Positions 14,585 to 22,850 of a DNA stretch of 45,044 nt are shown piece after piece; the stretch's first letter is position 1; each line of letters opens with the position of its first letter. This DNA is from Lentisphaerales bacterium. GTDB taxonomy: Bacteria > Verrucomicrobiota > Kiritimatiellia > JAUXFM01. Location of the stretch: the NCBI GenBank assembly GCA_030622955.1, contig JAUXFM010000007.1, forward strand, positions 1 through 45,044. Direction: 5' to 3'. The notes under the pieces were generated by a model. The model was given only the letters and a program-made list of their open reading frames with translations. It had not been told where the DNA came from and made no database searches. The translations under genes were made by a program, and so were the position numbers.

Positions 14585-15765
14585 ATCTGTTCGCCATATC
14601 GTTCAAAACCTTGCGCCGCAAGAAGGTGAGGTCCGTTCTTACCGTTGGCGGAGTGGGGATTGCTGTGGCTGTATTGGTGAGCCTGCTAGGTTTTGACGCG
14701 GGCTATCAGCAGGCACTGGGGAACGACATCGACAAGATGGGTTATCAGGTTCTGGTAACGGCCAAAGGCTGTCCTTATGAGGCGGCCACATTGATGCTCA
14801 AGGGCGGCGGCGGGCTTCGCTACATGGAAGATGCCGTTTACGAGAAGATCATTAAGGATGAACGTATTGATAAGATAACCCCTCAGCTTGTTTCAACCGT
14901 GTACGACAAGGAAAAGGGCGGTGGACAAGGTGGCATTTCCATGTTCATGGGAGTTCTCGATTCCTATCTGGAGTTGAAGCCATGGGTGAGATTCAAATCC
15001 GGCGGATGGTTTAGCAGTGGAGCTGCGGACGAGGCCATAATGGGGTACGAAGCTGCCGAAATCGAGCAGCGTTCGGTTGGTGATGAGATCTTTATCGCGA
15101 AGCTGAACAAGGTTTTGAAGGTTGTGGGGATACTCGAGCGGACCGGGACGCAGGATGACGGCGTCATATTCCTTCCCATGAAGACGGCACAGAAGATATT
15201 CGATCTTCCGGGGAAGATCACGGGGATAGGCATCAAGCTCAAGGATTTCGGCCAGCTCTCTGCTTTTGAGGAGGACCTCTATAACGAACCCGCTATTCAA
15301 GTGGTCAGCATGGCGCAGGTCAAGGGCACGATATTCAATCTCATGGCATCCGCGAAGATCCTGGCAAATTCTATCGCTACGGTGGCAGTGATCGTTGCGC
15401 TAGTGGGTGTGATCAACACCATCCTCATGTCAGTCTTTGAGAGGACGAAGGAAATTGGTGTCATGAAAGCATTAGGCGCATCGCGGTCCGATGTGTTTCG
15501 CATCATCTGGATAGAGACCACATTAATCTGTGTGTTGGGCGGTTTGCTGGGCGAAATACTTGCTATTGTCGGCAGCGGCGCCGTCGAATACATACTAAAG
15601 AGGATTTTGCCATACGCGCCAAGTGGCAAGCTTGTATTGATTTCTATGCCATTGCTGCTGATTTCACTTGCGGGCGCAGTAGTCACTGGTCTGCTGGCAG
15701 GAATATATCCAGCATTCAGGGCGGCATCAATGCATCCGGTAGAAGCAATCAGGAACTCGGGCTAA
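14581..15765 (+). CDS. ABC transporter permease, MacB/LolC (FtsX) type
   Basis: A 394-residue membrane protein with the four-helix FtsX layout. One helix lies at about 18-38, then a periplasmic domain of about 215 residues, then three helices near 258-285, 305-330 and 345-375. The C-terminus GIYPAFRAASMHPVEAIRNSG is typical of MacB/LolC permeases. The periplasmic domain begins with an unusual Cys-containing segment (AKGCPYEAATLMLKGGGG, Cys64). It starts at GTG, overlapping the lipoprotein stop codon (GTGA). With the next gene it forms an exporter that acts on periplasmic substrates. Confidence 0.85.
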   Translation: MNLFAISFKTLRRKKVRSVLTVGGVGIAVAVLVSLLGFDAGYQQALGNDIDKMGYQVLVTAKGCPYEAATLMLKGGGGLRYMEDAVYEKIIKDERIDKITPQLVSTVYDKEKGGGQGGISMFMGVLDSYLELKPWVRFKSGGWFSSGAADEAIMGYEAAEIEQRSVGDEIFIAKLNKVLKVVGILERTGTQDDGVIFLPMKTAQKIFDLPGKITGIGIKLKDFGQLSAFEEDLYNEPAIQVVSMAQVKGTIFNLMASAKILANSIATVAVIVALVGVINTILMSVFERTKEIGVMKALGASRSDVFRIIWIETTLICVLGGLLGEILAIVGSGAVEYILKRILPYAPSGKLVLISMPLLLISLAGAVVTGLLAGIYPAFRAASMHPVEAIRNSG

Positions 15766-15769
15766 GATC

Positions 15770-16438
15770 ATGAAAGAAACAATCATAAAAGCAGAGAAGT
15801 TGACGAAGGCTTTCAAGATGCCCGCTGAAGAGATCGTTGCGGTTGATGCTGTTGATATCCAAATCGACGAAGGGGACTTTGTTTCCTTAATGGGTCCGTC
15901 AGGATCGGGAAAGACGACATTGCTTGATGTAATAGGATGCCTGGATTTTCTGACAAGCGGAAGATTGTTAGTATTTGGCCGGGATGTATCATCTGCCAGG
16001 GAAAGCGAGCTGGTGGCGAGGCGCAGAGGGCGAATAGGTTTTGTGTTTCAGGAGTTTCTTCTCCTTCCAGAGCTTACCGCCCTAGAGAATGTTGAGCTGC
16101 CGATGATCTTTGCCAGGATGAAGCCAGATCCCGAAAAGGCCCGGCAGTTGTTGGAAAAAGTCGGCCTGGGTGGCAGGGCGGATCATTTGCCAAAAGAATT
16201 GTCGGGAGGCGAGCGCCAGAGGGTGGCCGTGGCGCGATCGCTTGCGACATCGCCAAAACTGTTGCTTGCTGACGAGCCAACAGGTAATCTGGACACAAGG
16301 AACTCCCAGGAGATCTTCTCGTTGTTCAGGAAGCTAAACGAGGAAGATGGTCTGACAATTGTTGTTACGACCCACGACAGGGAGTTGGGTTCCCAGGCTG
16401 CCCGGACCGTTCGCCTGAAAGACGGTAAGATTGCCTGA
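15770..16438 (+). CDS. ABC transporter ATP-binding protein, LolD/MacB type
   Basis: A 222-residue ATPase with all motifs. Walker A is GPSGSGKTT (about residues 42-50), the Q-loop is FVFQEF, the signature is LSGGERQRVAVARSL, Walker B is LLLADEP, and the switch histidine is in VTTHD. Length and motifs fit the LolD/MacB/FtsE group that pairs with FtsX-like permeases. It lies four bases after the permease gene. Confidence 0.92.
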   Translation: MKETIIKAEKLTKAFKMPAEEIVAVDAVDIQIDEGDFVSLMGPSGSGKTTLLDVIGCLDFLTSGRLLVFGRDVSSARESELVARRRGRIGFVFQEFLLLPELTALENVELPMIFARMKPDPEKARQLLEKVGLGGRADHLPKELSGGERQRVAVARSLATSPKLLLADEPTGNLDTRNSQEIFSLFRKLNEEDGLTIVVTTHDRELGSQAARTVRLKDGKIA

Positions 16439-16454
16439 AGAGGGGCGTGCGGAC

Positions 16455-17399
16455 ATGCTGAACCATTCACAACAAGATCACGATCATTCGCATGGTAGTT
16501 TTGGCGAGTGCGATCACGGTGCGTCCAGTACGAAGGCGCTGAAGTTCGCGATCGGGCTTTTGGCCATTACGCTCATTGCCGAAGTCGCGGGCGGCCTCTA
16601 TGCCGGTAGTCTGTCGCTGCTGGCCGATGCAGGCCATGTCTTCATGGATCTGTTCGCGATGATCATCAGCCTGGTGGCGGTCATGCTGTCCGCCCGCCCG
16701 GCCTCGTCAAAGCGGACCTATGGTTGGCATCGTGCCGAAATACTCGCCGCCATGACAAATGGATTCCTGCTTGTCGGCCTGGCTATTGGTCTGTTCCACG
16801 AAGCGATAGGGCGACTGCATTCTGATAGCCCGGTGTTGGCGATACCGATGCTTGTTGTCGCTGTGCTGGGGTTGATCGTCAATATTGTCATAGCGTTCAA
16901 GCTGCACGCGCACCATGACGAAAGCCTGAACGTGAAGAGCGCCTATTTGCATGTGCTTGGTGATGCTGGTGCGTCGGTTGGTGTTGTTGTGGCGGCAGTC
17001 ATCATTCATTTCACGGGTTGGTACAAGGCTGATCTGATAATAACTGTTGTTATCGGGATCATAATATTGATCGGTGCGATTAGGCTGATCCTGAGGGCCG
17101 GTCATATTCTGCTCGAAAGCGTTCCTGAAGGTATGTCTCTGATAACCGTAGCTAAGGCGATCAGCGAAATCGAAGATGTTAACAATGTGCACGACGTTCA
17201 TATCTGGACGGTATGCAGCCATATCACCAGCCTGTCATGCCACATTAATATTGACTGGCAGACGGCAGAGGACCACGACAGGATTGTCCGGGCAGTATCC
17301 GAGATGTTGTGGAAGAAATTTACTATCATGCATTCGACAATACAGGTCGATTACAAGAACTGTAGCGATGAGATTGTTGGCCAGGATATGAAGCACTGA
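16455..17399 (+). CDS. Cation diffusion facilitator (CzcD/ZitB-like zinc exporter)
   Basis: A 314-residue CDF transporter that exchanges cytoplasmic metal for protons. A His-rich N-terminus (HDHSHG) precedes six helices. The transport site has HxxxD in helix 2 (His61, Asp65 in LADAGHVFMD) and HxxxD in helix 5 (His166, Asp170 in HVLGDAG), the HD-HD set usual for zinc. A C-terminal cytoplasmic ferredoxin-like domain (about 215-305) ends the protein. I chose the ATG at 16455, which has AGAGGGG upstream; an in-frame TTG at 16431 would overlap the ATPase gene. It is the last gene of the metal cluster. Confidence 0.9.
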   Translation: MLNHSQQDHDHSHGSFGECDHGASSTKALKFAIGLLAITLIAEVAGGLYAGSLSLLADAGHVFMDLFAMIISLVAVMLSARPASSKRTYGWHRAEILAAMTNGFLLVGLAIGLFHEAIGRLHSDSPVLAIPMLVVAVLGLIVNIVIAFKLHAHHDESLNVKSAYLHVLGDAGASVGVVVAAVIIHFTGWYKADLIITVVIGIIILIGAIRLILRAGHILLESVPEGMSLITVAKAISEIEDVNNVHDVHIWTVCSHITSLSCHINIDWQTAEDHDRIVRAVSEMLWKKFTIMHSTIQVDYKNCSDEIVGQDMKH

Positions 17400-17446
17400 A
17401 GAGAGGGATGAGGGCTGAGTGTGAAACCTGAATTCGGAACTGTGCT

Positions 17447-18487
17447 ATGAAGAAGTTGCTGGTAACTGGAAGCAGTGGATTGATCGGGTCCGAATGCGTC
17501 ATGCATTTTGATGCACAAGGGTGGATGGTGCATGGGCTCGACAATAACATGCGCCGCGACTTCTTTGGTGATGATGGTGATACCAGCTGGAATCTTGAAC
17601 GGCTCATATCAACTGCCGGCAACTTTACGCATCATTGCATCGACATTAGAGATCGAGCTCTTGTGTTGAACTGTCTCGATGAACTGAAGCCGGATTTCAT
17701 CATTCATGCGGCAGCACAACCGAGTCATGATCTTGCCGCGAGCCGGCCATTCGATGATTTCGATGTCAACGCGCTTGGCACGATGAACCTGCTTGAAGCA
17801 ACTCGACTGCATGTGCCCGAATCTGTTTTTGTATTCATGAGTACTAACAAGGTCTATGGCGATGCGCCGAACGAGATCCCGCTGGTCGAGCAGGAGACAA
17901 GGTGGGATTATGCGAACAAGGAAGACTATGATGGCATAGACGAGGGTATGCGCATCGACCGATCGACCCACAGTATATTCGGCGCCGACAAGGTTGCTGC
18001 GGACGTTATGGTGCAGGAGTACGGACGGTACTTCGGCATGAAGACGGCATGTTTCAGGGGTGGCTGTCTTACGGGGCCATCACATTCTGCTGCTGAGTTG
18101 CACGGTTTCCTCGCGTATCTTGTGCGATGTGCGAAAGAGGGGCGCAAATACAAGATCTTTGGATACAAGGGCAAGCAGGTCCGCGACAATATACATTCAT
18201 TCGATGTGTGTCGTGCCCTTGCGGAATTCTACAAGGCACCACGTTGTGGTGAGGTCTATAACCTGGGCGGTGGCCGGGTGAACAGTGTGTCAGTGTTAGA
18301 GGCGATCAAGATGGCTGAAGAAACTGTTGGCAAGAAACTCGAACATGAATATGTTGATGAGAACCGGGTTGGCGATCATATCTGCTACATTTCGAACCTG
18401 TCGAAATTGAAAAGCCATTATCCGGGCTGGGATGTCACGCGGTCGCTTGAAGACATCTTTGAGGATCTCGCACGTTCTGTTGTCTGA
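17447..18487 (+). CDS. NAD-dependent sugar-nucleotide epimerase (CDP-paratose 2-epimerase-like SDR)
   Basis: A 346-residue extended short-chain dehydrogenase. The nucleotide loop is GSSGLIG (residues 8-14). The sequence follows the CDP-tyvelose/paratose epimerase-like group: [30 protein letters not shown] and [13 protein letters not shown]. The usual catalytic YxxxK is here FxxxK (IFGADK). That Phe may be normal in this subfamily, but it means the chemistry should not be assumed. Role: probably a step in making a surface sugar. It is convergent with the histidine kinase gene, only 10 bases apart. Confidence 0.75.
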   Translation: MKKLLVTGSSGLIGSECVMHFDAQGWMVHGLDNNMRRDFFGDDGDTSWNLERLISTAGNFTHHCIDIRDRALVLNCLDELKPDFIIHAAAQPSHDLAASRPFDDFDVNALGTMNLLEATRLHVPESVFVFMSTNKVYGDAPNEIPLVEQETRWDYANKEDYDGIDEGMRIDRSTHSIFGADKVAADVMVQEYGRYFGMKTACFRGGCLTGPSHSAAELHGFLAYLVRCAKEGRKYKIFGYKGKQVRDNIHSFDVCRALAEFYKAPRCGEVYNLGGGRVNSVSVLEAIKMAEETVGKKLEHEYVDENRVGDHICYISNLSKLKSHYPGWDVTRSLEDIFEDLARSVV

Positions 18488-18501
18488 CCCCTACAGGTCA
18501 G
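18484..18501. terminator. Palindrome spanning two convergent stop codons
   Basis: CTGACC and GGTCAG (18484-18489 and 18496-18501) form a perfect 6-bp stem with a 6-base loop. The left arm includes the TGA of the epimerase gene and the right arm the TGA of the kinase gene on the other strand. It is placed like a shared bidirectional terminator but lacks T-runs, so termination is uncertain. Confidence 0.4.
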
Positions 18502-19739
18502 GCTCGTGCAGATTCCAAGGGCAAGCCAATAGTGAAGGTCGTTCCCGAACCTTCCTTCGTCTCAAACGTTAGCAGGCCATCGTGTTTCTTGACGATATAT
18601 GAACGTGCCATTGCCAGGCCCTGGCCGGTGCCTTCGCCCGCCTTCTTGGTGGTGAAGAAGGAGTCGAACACCTTGCTTTTGATGCTCTCAGGTATTCCGT
18701 TTCCGGTATCCGAGATTGTGATGTACGCCCGGTGATCGTCGTATCGCGTGGCTATTGTGATCAAGCCCTTCTGCTTGTGGTCAGTGTCGGTGCTTTCAAC
18801 AATTGCATGAGCGGCATTCGTTATCAGGTTCAGAAGTGCTTGTTTAACATCCGTGACGAAACAGGGGACCATCGGAAGCTGGGGGTCCAGTCTCATTTCC
18901 AGTTCTGCAGCCGGTTTCCATTCGCTGGTGGCTATGATCAATGTGCTCTCGATGGCCTGGTTTATGTCGGCTGGTTCCTTGCTGCTACTGGTGGAGCCAA
19001 GATGGGAGAAGTCGCGAACGGCCGTGACAATCTTCTTGAGGCGCTTGATCTCTTCGATAGTCTGAGTTGCGGCACGCGGCGCTTCTTCTTTGAGAAGTGT
19101 GAGATTTGCCCGGTCTTCTGCGCTCTGTATGGAGGTGGCAACGTCCAGCCCTGGTTCATGCTGTGCCTGCTCAAGGAGTAGTTTGTAGGTGTCTATCAAT
19201 TGCAACATTTCTTCGGATGCCTTGCCGAGGAAACGAGCATTGTCACCGATCGCTTGCATGGGTGTGCGGATCTCGTGGGCTATCCCCGCGGCAAGTGCGC
19301 CAATTGATTTGAGCTTCTGTGCCTGGTCAAGTTGATGCTCGAGCATGTTCTGCTCGGATTCCACGATGCCGATATGAGCTTTCAGCCTTTCGACGAGGAT
19401 GTTCATGCATGCCTCTATTGCATGGATATCATCCTCGGCATTGGCAAAGATTACTTCTGCTGGGAGATCGCCCTCAACCATGTCTTCAAGGTACTTGCGG
19501 AGTTTTATGACGGTGACAGGATATGTGCTCAGCAGCCAGCAACCCAGCCCGATCAGCAACACCATGATTAGCAAGGCAGGCCAATATGAACTCAGGGCGG
19601 CGAGTCGGCCTATATCTTCCCTGGTCAGCAAGTAGTAGAAGGTAAGAAATGGAATGATGAGGATCAGTGCTATGCCGATCTCGAACTGGATACGTGCGCC
19701 GCGAGCCCCAGTATACATCTTCTTGTTGTATTTCCTCAT
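18498..19739 (-). CDS. Membrane sensor histidine kinase
   Basis: A 413-residue kinase. Two helices (about 19-38 and 54-72) enclose only a short external loop, so sensing is probably within or at the membrane. A HAMP-like linker (about 73-125) follows. The phosphoacceptor is His155 in AAGIAHEIRTPMQAI. The ATPase domain has an N-box (LNLITNAAHAI), DTGNGIP and GTGQGLAM. The short loop and H-box resemble NtrB/PilS-like kinases that work with NtrC-type regulators. One such regulator lies two genes upstream on the same strand, with a PilX-like gene between. The start may be Met1 or Met8 (19718). Confidence 0.88.
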   Translation of the reverse strand: MRKYNKKMYTGARGARIQFEIGIALILIIPFLTFYYLLTREDIGRLAALSSYWPALLIMVLLIGLGCWLLSTYPVTVIKLRKYLEDMVEGDLPAEVIFANAEDDIHAIEACMNILVERLKAHIGIVESEQNMLEHQLDQAQKLKSIGALAAGIAHEIRTPMQAIGDNARFLGKASEEMLQLIDTYKLLLEQAQHEPGLDVATSIQSAEDRANLTLLKEEAPRAATQTIEEIKRLKKIVTAVRDFSHLGSTSSSKEPADINQAIESTLIIATSEWKPAAELEMRLDPQLPMVPCFVTDVKQALLNLITNAAHAIVESTDTDHKQKGLITIATRYDDHRAYITISDTGNGIPESIKSKVFDSFFTTKKAGEGTGQGLAMARSYIVKKHDGLLTFETKEGSGTTFTIGLPLESARA

Positions 19740-19831
19740 CTGGTGCTATGTCTTAGCATCATAGTGGGATGTGAATCAATGCTGATGGCTGAACGATTCA
19801 ACTTGCTGCTCTTCTGGGACGATGTTTCGTG

Positions 19832-21004
19832 CTACTTCTGCCATGCGGAGATGCCGATCAATTGGCTGGGTTCACCTTCGTCTCTTTCGCCTGGCGCCAC
19901 GGGTTCGGAGTCCTCGTAAGCCATGAGATTCCAGCTACCTGTCTTGGTGAAGTTGCCAGCACAGATAATCGATCCAGTGAGATCGCCAGATCCGCTCTTG
20001 TCGAAATTGCCGGTCTTGGCATACAGCAGGCCATGCACGTTGCCACTGCCACTGTATTTGATGTCGTCGTCCCGGCTGATGAATGCCGGATAGTCGCCGA
20101 CCTTGATCTGATCGCCACTGCCGGAGATTTTTACTTCACCTGTGGCAATAACACATCCTGTGAGGTTGCCCGATCCACTTTTCTGAAAGTCGCCGTCAAC
20201 CCACATGATCCCGCCCGGGATGATTGTATCGTCAGAACCCATTATATGTTGGTCGCTGCTGTAAACCTGTCCGTTGGCGAGTGCTTCGTTGTAGTAGGGC
20301 GTCAGGTCAATATCTGGGATGGTAATAGGGTCAACCGTTCCCACGGTTTGTGTGCCAGTGATGTGGCCGCTTCCGCTTTCATTGATGGATGGTGCGGAGG
20401 CGTCGCCCTCTATGTCGCCGGATCCACGTTTCCATACTTCGACCGATGAGGATACAATTGCGGCGATGAGATCGCTCGAACCTGTTTTCTTGAGCTGGCC
20501 ATTGCAGTGCATCATGCCTGTCCCGGCGTTCATTGTTCCACTACCGGCCCATTTCATTGTCCCACCTGCGAGAATGGCGCATTCGTATGCTGGGGCACCT
20601 GTTCCTCCTTCTCCCTCACTGCCACCGCCAAAATCCTTGACGTCAAGGATTACCGATACGACGACACCGTTGTATGTTCCTGTGCAGTGAACAACAGCGA
20701 GGCACGTGTCGACCGCAACGACATCGGCATCGTATGTGCCATTGTCATAGGTGGTGAGCGGAAATGCGTCAGCATTTGTGCGGGCAGCAAAGTTGGTTAC
20801 GAGAACACTGTAAGCGTGATGCGCACCCGATTCTGCGAGCATCAGAGCTCTGGACTGGTCAGCCAGCCGCGAGGACATGTGCATTTGTTGGAGGCTACCT
20901 GATATCATCGTAGACAGCAGGCTGGCGACTACGAGGATTACAAGCATTACGGTGACAAGCGCCGAGCCTGATCTTCGTGGAATACCAGTGATTGTTCTCT
21001 TCAT
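19832..21004 (-). CDS. PilX-like prepilin-type protein with Gly-Ser-Gly beta repeats
   Basis: A 390-residue protein. The N-terminus (RRSGSALVTVMLVILVVASLL, residues 10-30) and MLAESGAHHAY (55-65) match the PilX N-terminal domain of type IV pilus accessory proteins. From about residue 150 there are nine Gly-Ser-Gly-type turns (near 154, 174, 194, 211, 277, 295, 319, 338, 355), in the pattern x-G-x-F-x-K-S-G-S-G-x-L-x-G-x-I-x-A. This suggests a beta-solenoid or bactofilin-like surface. I chose the ATG at 21004 (GGGAG upstream). The kinase and NtrC-type regulator genes flank it, so it may be their target. Confidence 0.65.
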   Translation of the reverse strand: MKRTITGIPRRSGSALVTVMLVILVVASLLSTMISGSLQQMHMSSRLADQSRALMLAESGAHHAYSVLVTNFAARTNADAFPLTTYDNGTYDADVVAVDTCLAVVHCTGTYNGVVVSVILDVKDFGGGSEGEGGTGAPAYECAILAGGTMKWAGSGTMNAGTGMMHCNGQLKKTGSSDLIAAIVSSSVEVWKRGSGDIEGDASAPSINESGSGHITGTQTVGTVDPITIPDIDLTPYYNEALANGQVYSSDQHIMGSDDTIIPGGIMWVDGDFQKSGSGNLTGCVIATGEVKISGSGDQIKVGDYPAFISRDDDIKYSGSGNVHGLLYAKTGNFDKSGSGDLTGSIICAGNFTKTGSWNLMAYEDSEPVAPGERDEGEPSQLIGISAWQK

Positions 21005-21423
21005 TTTGCTACTCCCTCTCTCCTGCGGTGTCCCAGCGCGTGTATATTGCATACGCCGTCGTGAAACAGCGGAAGTTGTTGCTCTCATGTTGCTGTGCTC
21101 CTTTGTTGGTGTCGTACCGACACGCGCATATATTGCATATACCGTGCCTACAAATACCTGAATAGGGTTCATCCGCTCGTCAGATGCCGGGGAAGAGCGT
21201 TGCGGTGCAGTTGTAAAACCTGCATTAGGAAGGAGTTATGCTTATTTCGAAGCGCTTGAATTAATGAGCCGGACCAGCATATTTTTCATTCACCAGTAGA
21301 TCTGAGGGGGCATTGCTGTAGCCGATCGGAGACGTGCGGCGGGACTATTATGCGTAAGTGGTTTAACATCAAGATGATGCGGCTGCATCCGGGCGGGTAC
21401 ATGTATGTGTGCCGATTGTAGGG
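21005..21423. other. Upstream region of PilX-like gene, with duplicated start region
   Basis: About 420 bases without a supported gene. The segment 21001-21084 (start codon and leader of the PilX-like gene) and 21085-21168 are imperfect tandem copies, 84 bases apart. Each has an ATG on the minus strand (21004, 21088), and they share TATATTGCATA and neighbouring bases. The rest (21172-21423) contains two tiny overlapping plus-strand frames near 21238 with a good ribosome-site-like AAGGAG, but they are only 8 and 11 codons long. I see no sigma-54 promoter with correct GG-N10-GC spacing. Confidence 0.5.
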
Positions 21424-22767
21424 CTAACGAAGGTTATAGCGGGTAATAAGCCGGGCAAGGGCGGTACGGCTCATCTTCAGGAGTCTGGCAGCATCTGACA
21501 CGTTGCCACTGCATTTTGATAGTGCGAGCGAAACAGTATTGCGAGCCCAGGTATCAGAGACGCGTGCCCTGGCTTCCTTGAATGGGAGCTCAGGCAGATC
21601 TGCAGGGGAAGCCTGGAGACAATCGGCCTTGATAGTTATTGGGTCAGCAGCATTGTACCCAGAGGATTTCGTCAAGCTACTTGCACGGGCAACGGCTCGT
21701 TCGAGCGCATTCGCAAGTTCGCGCACATTTCCTTTCCATGAATGTGTTACCAAAATGGATACGGCCTCTGGTTCTATATCTATGTGGGAACAGGAAAGAC
21801 TGGTGGCCATTTTGTCCAGGAGCATTCTGGTGATTTGGACAATATCCTCAGGATGTTGGCGAAGAGCTGGCATGTTAACGCGTAACACGTTCAGTCGATA
21901 GTAGAGATCTTCCCGGAAAGAACCATTAGAAACTAGGCGTTCGACGTCAGCATTGGTTGCGGATATGATCCTTGCGTCGGACCTGTACGGCTTGTCAGCA
22001 CCAAGCCGCCAAATTTCTTTCTGTTCGATTGCTCGCAGAAGCTTGGGTTGCAGGTCGAGTGGCAGAGAATCTATCTCGTCGAGGAACAGGGAGCCGCCCT
22101 CCGCCAGTTCGAAACGTCCGCGTCTGCTTGCGTGGGCGCCAGTGAAGGCTCCTTTTTCGTGCCCGAATAACTCGCTCTCGACCAGGTCCCTCGGGAGTGC
22201 GCCGAGGTTGAGATCTATGAATGGTGCCGTTCTTCTCGAAGATTCCTCGTGGATAGATCTGGCAGCCAGATCTTTGCCAGTACCCGTTTCGCCAGTGATC
22301 AGTACTGGCGCCAACGAGCAAGCGGCAGCATCGATTTCACTGTAGGCGGCCTGCATCGGATGACTGCTGCCCACGAGATCGCCTCTACCAGCCAGCGCGG
22401 CAGTGATCTTGAGTTTTAGAAGTTTCTGGAGTTCGGTTATGTAGATGAGCAATTCATGAGTATCAAAAGGCTTGGTTAGGTAGCCTCGGGCACCTTCTCG
22501 CATGGCATCAACTGCGGAGGGTATAGTGCCAAATGCCGTCATTATAACGACCTCTAATCCGGGGCGGATCTTTCGTGCCTCACGCGCGAGCTCCACGCCG
22601 TTCATATTGGGTAGTTTGAGGTCACTGACGAGCAGGTCGATGTCCGCAATTACGGAAAGAGCTGCTTCTGCATCTGGTGCGGATTTGACGTTGAGTCCTT
22701 CCTGCTTGAGGGTTCTCGTGAGGCCCTCGAGGAGATTCGCGTCATCATCAACAATGAGTATGTTCAT
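21424..22767 (-). CDS. Sigma-54-dependent NtrC-family response regulator
   Basis: A 447-residue regulator with three parts. The receiver domain (about 1-115) has phospho-acceptor Asp49 (LLVSDLKLP). The AAA+ domain (about 130-370) has Walker A GETGTGKD (159-166), the sigma-54 contact loop GAFTGA (206-211) and Walker B SLFLDEI (226-232). The C-terminal Fis-type helix-turn-helix is at about 405-445. It needs sigma-54 and activates promoters from a distance. The nearest kinase gene is at 18498-19739, with the PilX-like gene between. The start at 22767 fits the domain start. Confidence 0.93.
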   Translation of the reverse strand: MNILIVDDDANLLEGLTRTLKQEGLNVKSAPDAEAALSVIADIDLLVSDLKLPNMNGVELAREARKIRPGLEVVIMTAFGTIPSAVDAMREGARGYLTKPFDTHELLIYITELQKLLKLKITAALAGRGDLVGSSHPMQAAYSEIDAAACSLAPVLITGETGTGKDLAARSIHEESSRRTAPFIDLNLGALPRDLVESELFGHEKGAFTGAHASRRGRFELAEGGSLFLDEIDSLPLDLQPKLLRAIEQKEIWRLGADKPYRSDARIISATNADVERLVSNGSFREDLYYRLNVLRVNMPALRQHPEDIVQITRMLLDKMATSLSCSHIDIEPEAVSILVTHSWKGNVRELANALERAVARASSLTKSSGYNAADPITIKADCLQASPADLPELPFKEARARVSDTWARNTVSLALSKCSGNVSDAARLLKMSRTALARLITRYNLR

Positions 22768-22850
22768 AACATTTAGACGGCGTTGATCGTTGTAGATCAA
22801 GTCTACACCTATTCGGTTGTCCGACCAGACTCAAATTGGCCGAAAGCGGG

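Noticed and set aside
21238-21298. Two tiny overlapping plus-strand frames (8 and 11 codons), the first with a strong AAGGAG before its ATG
   Set aside because: Too short to judge, no conservation evidence, and no gene downstream on that strand that a leader peptide could control.
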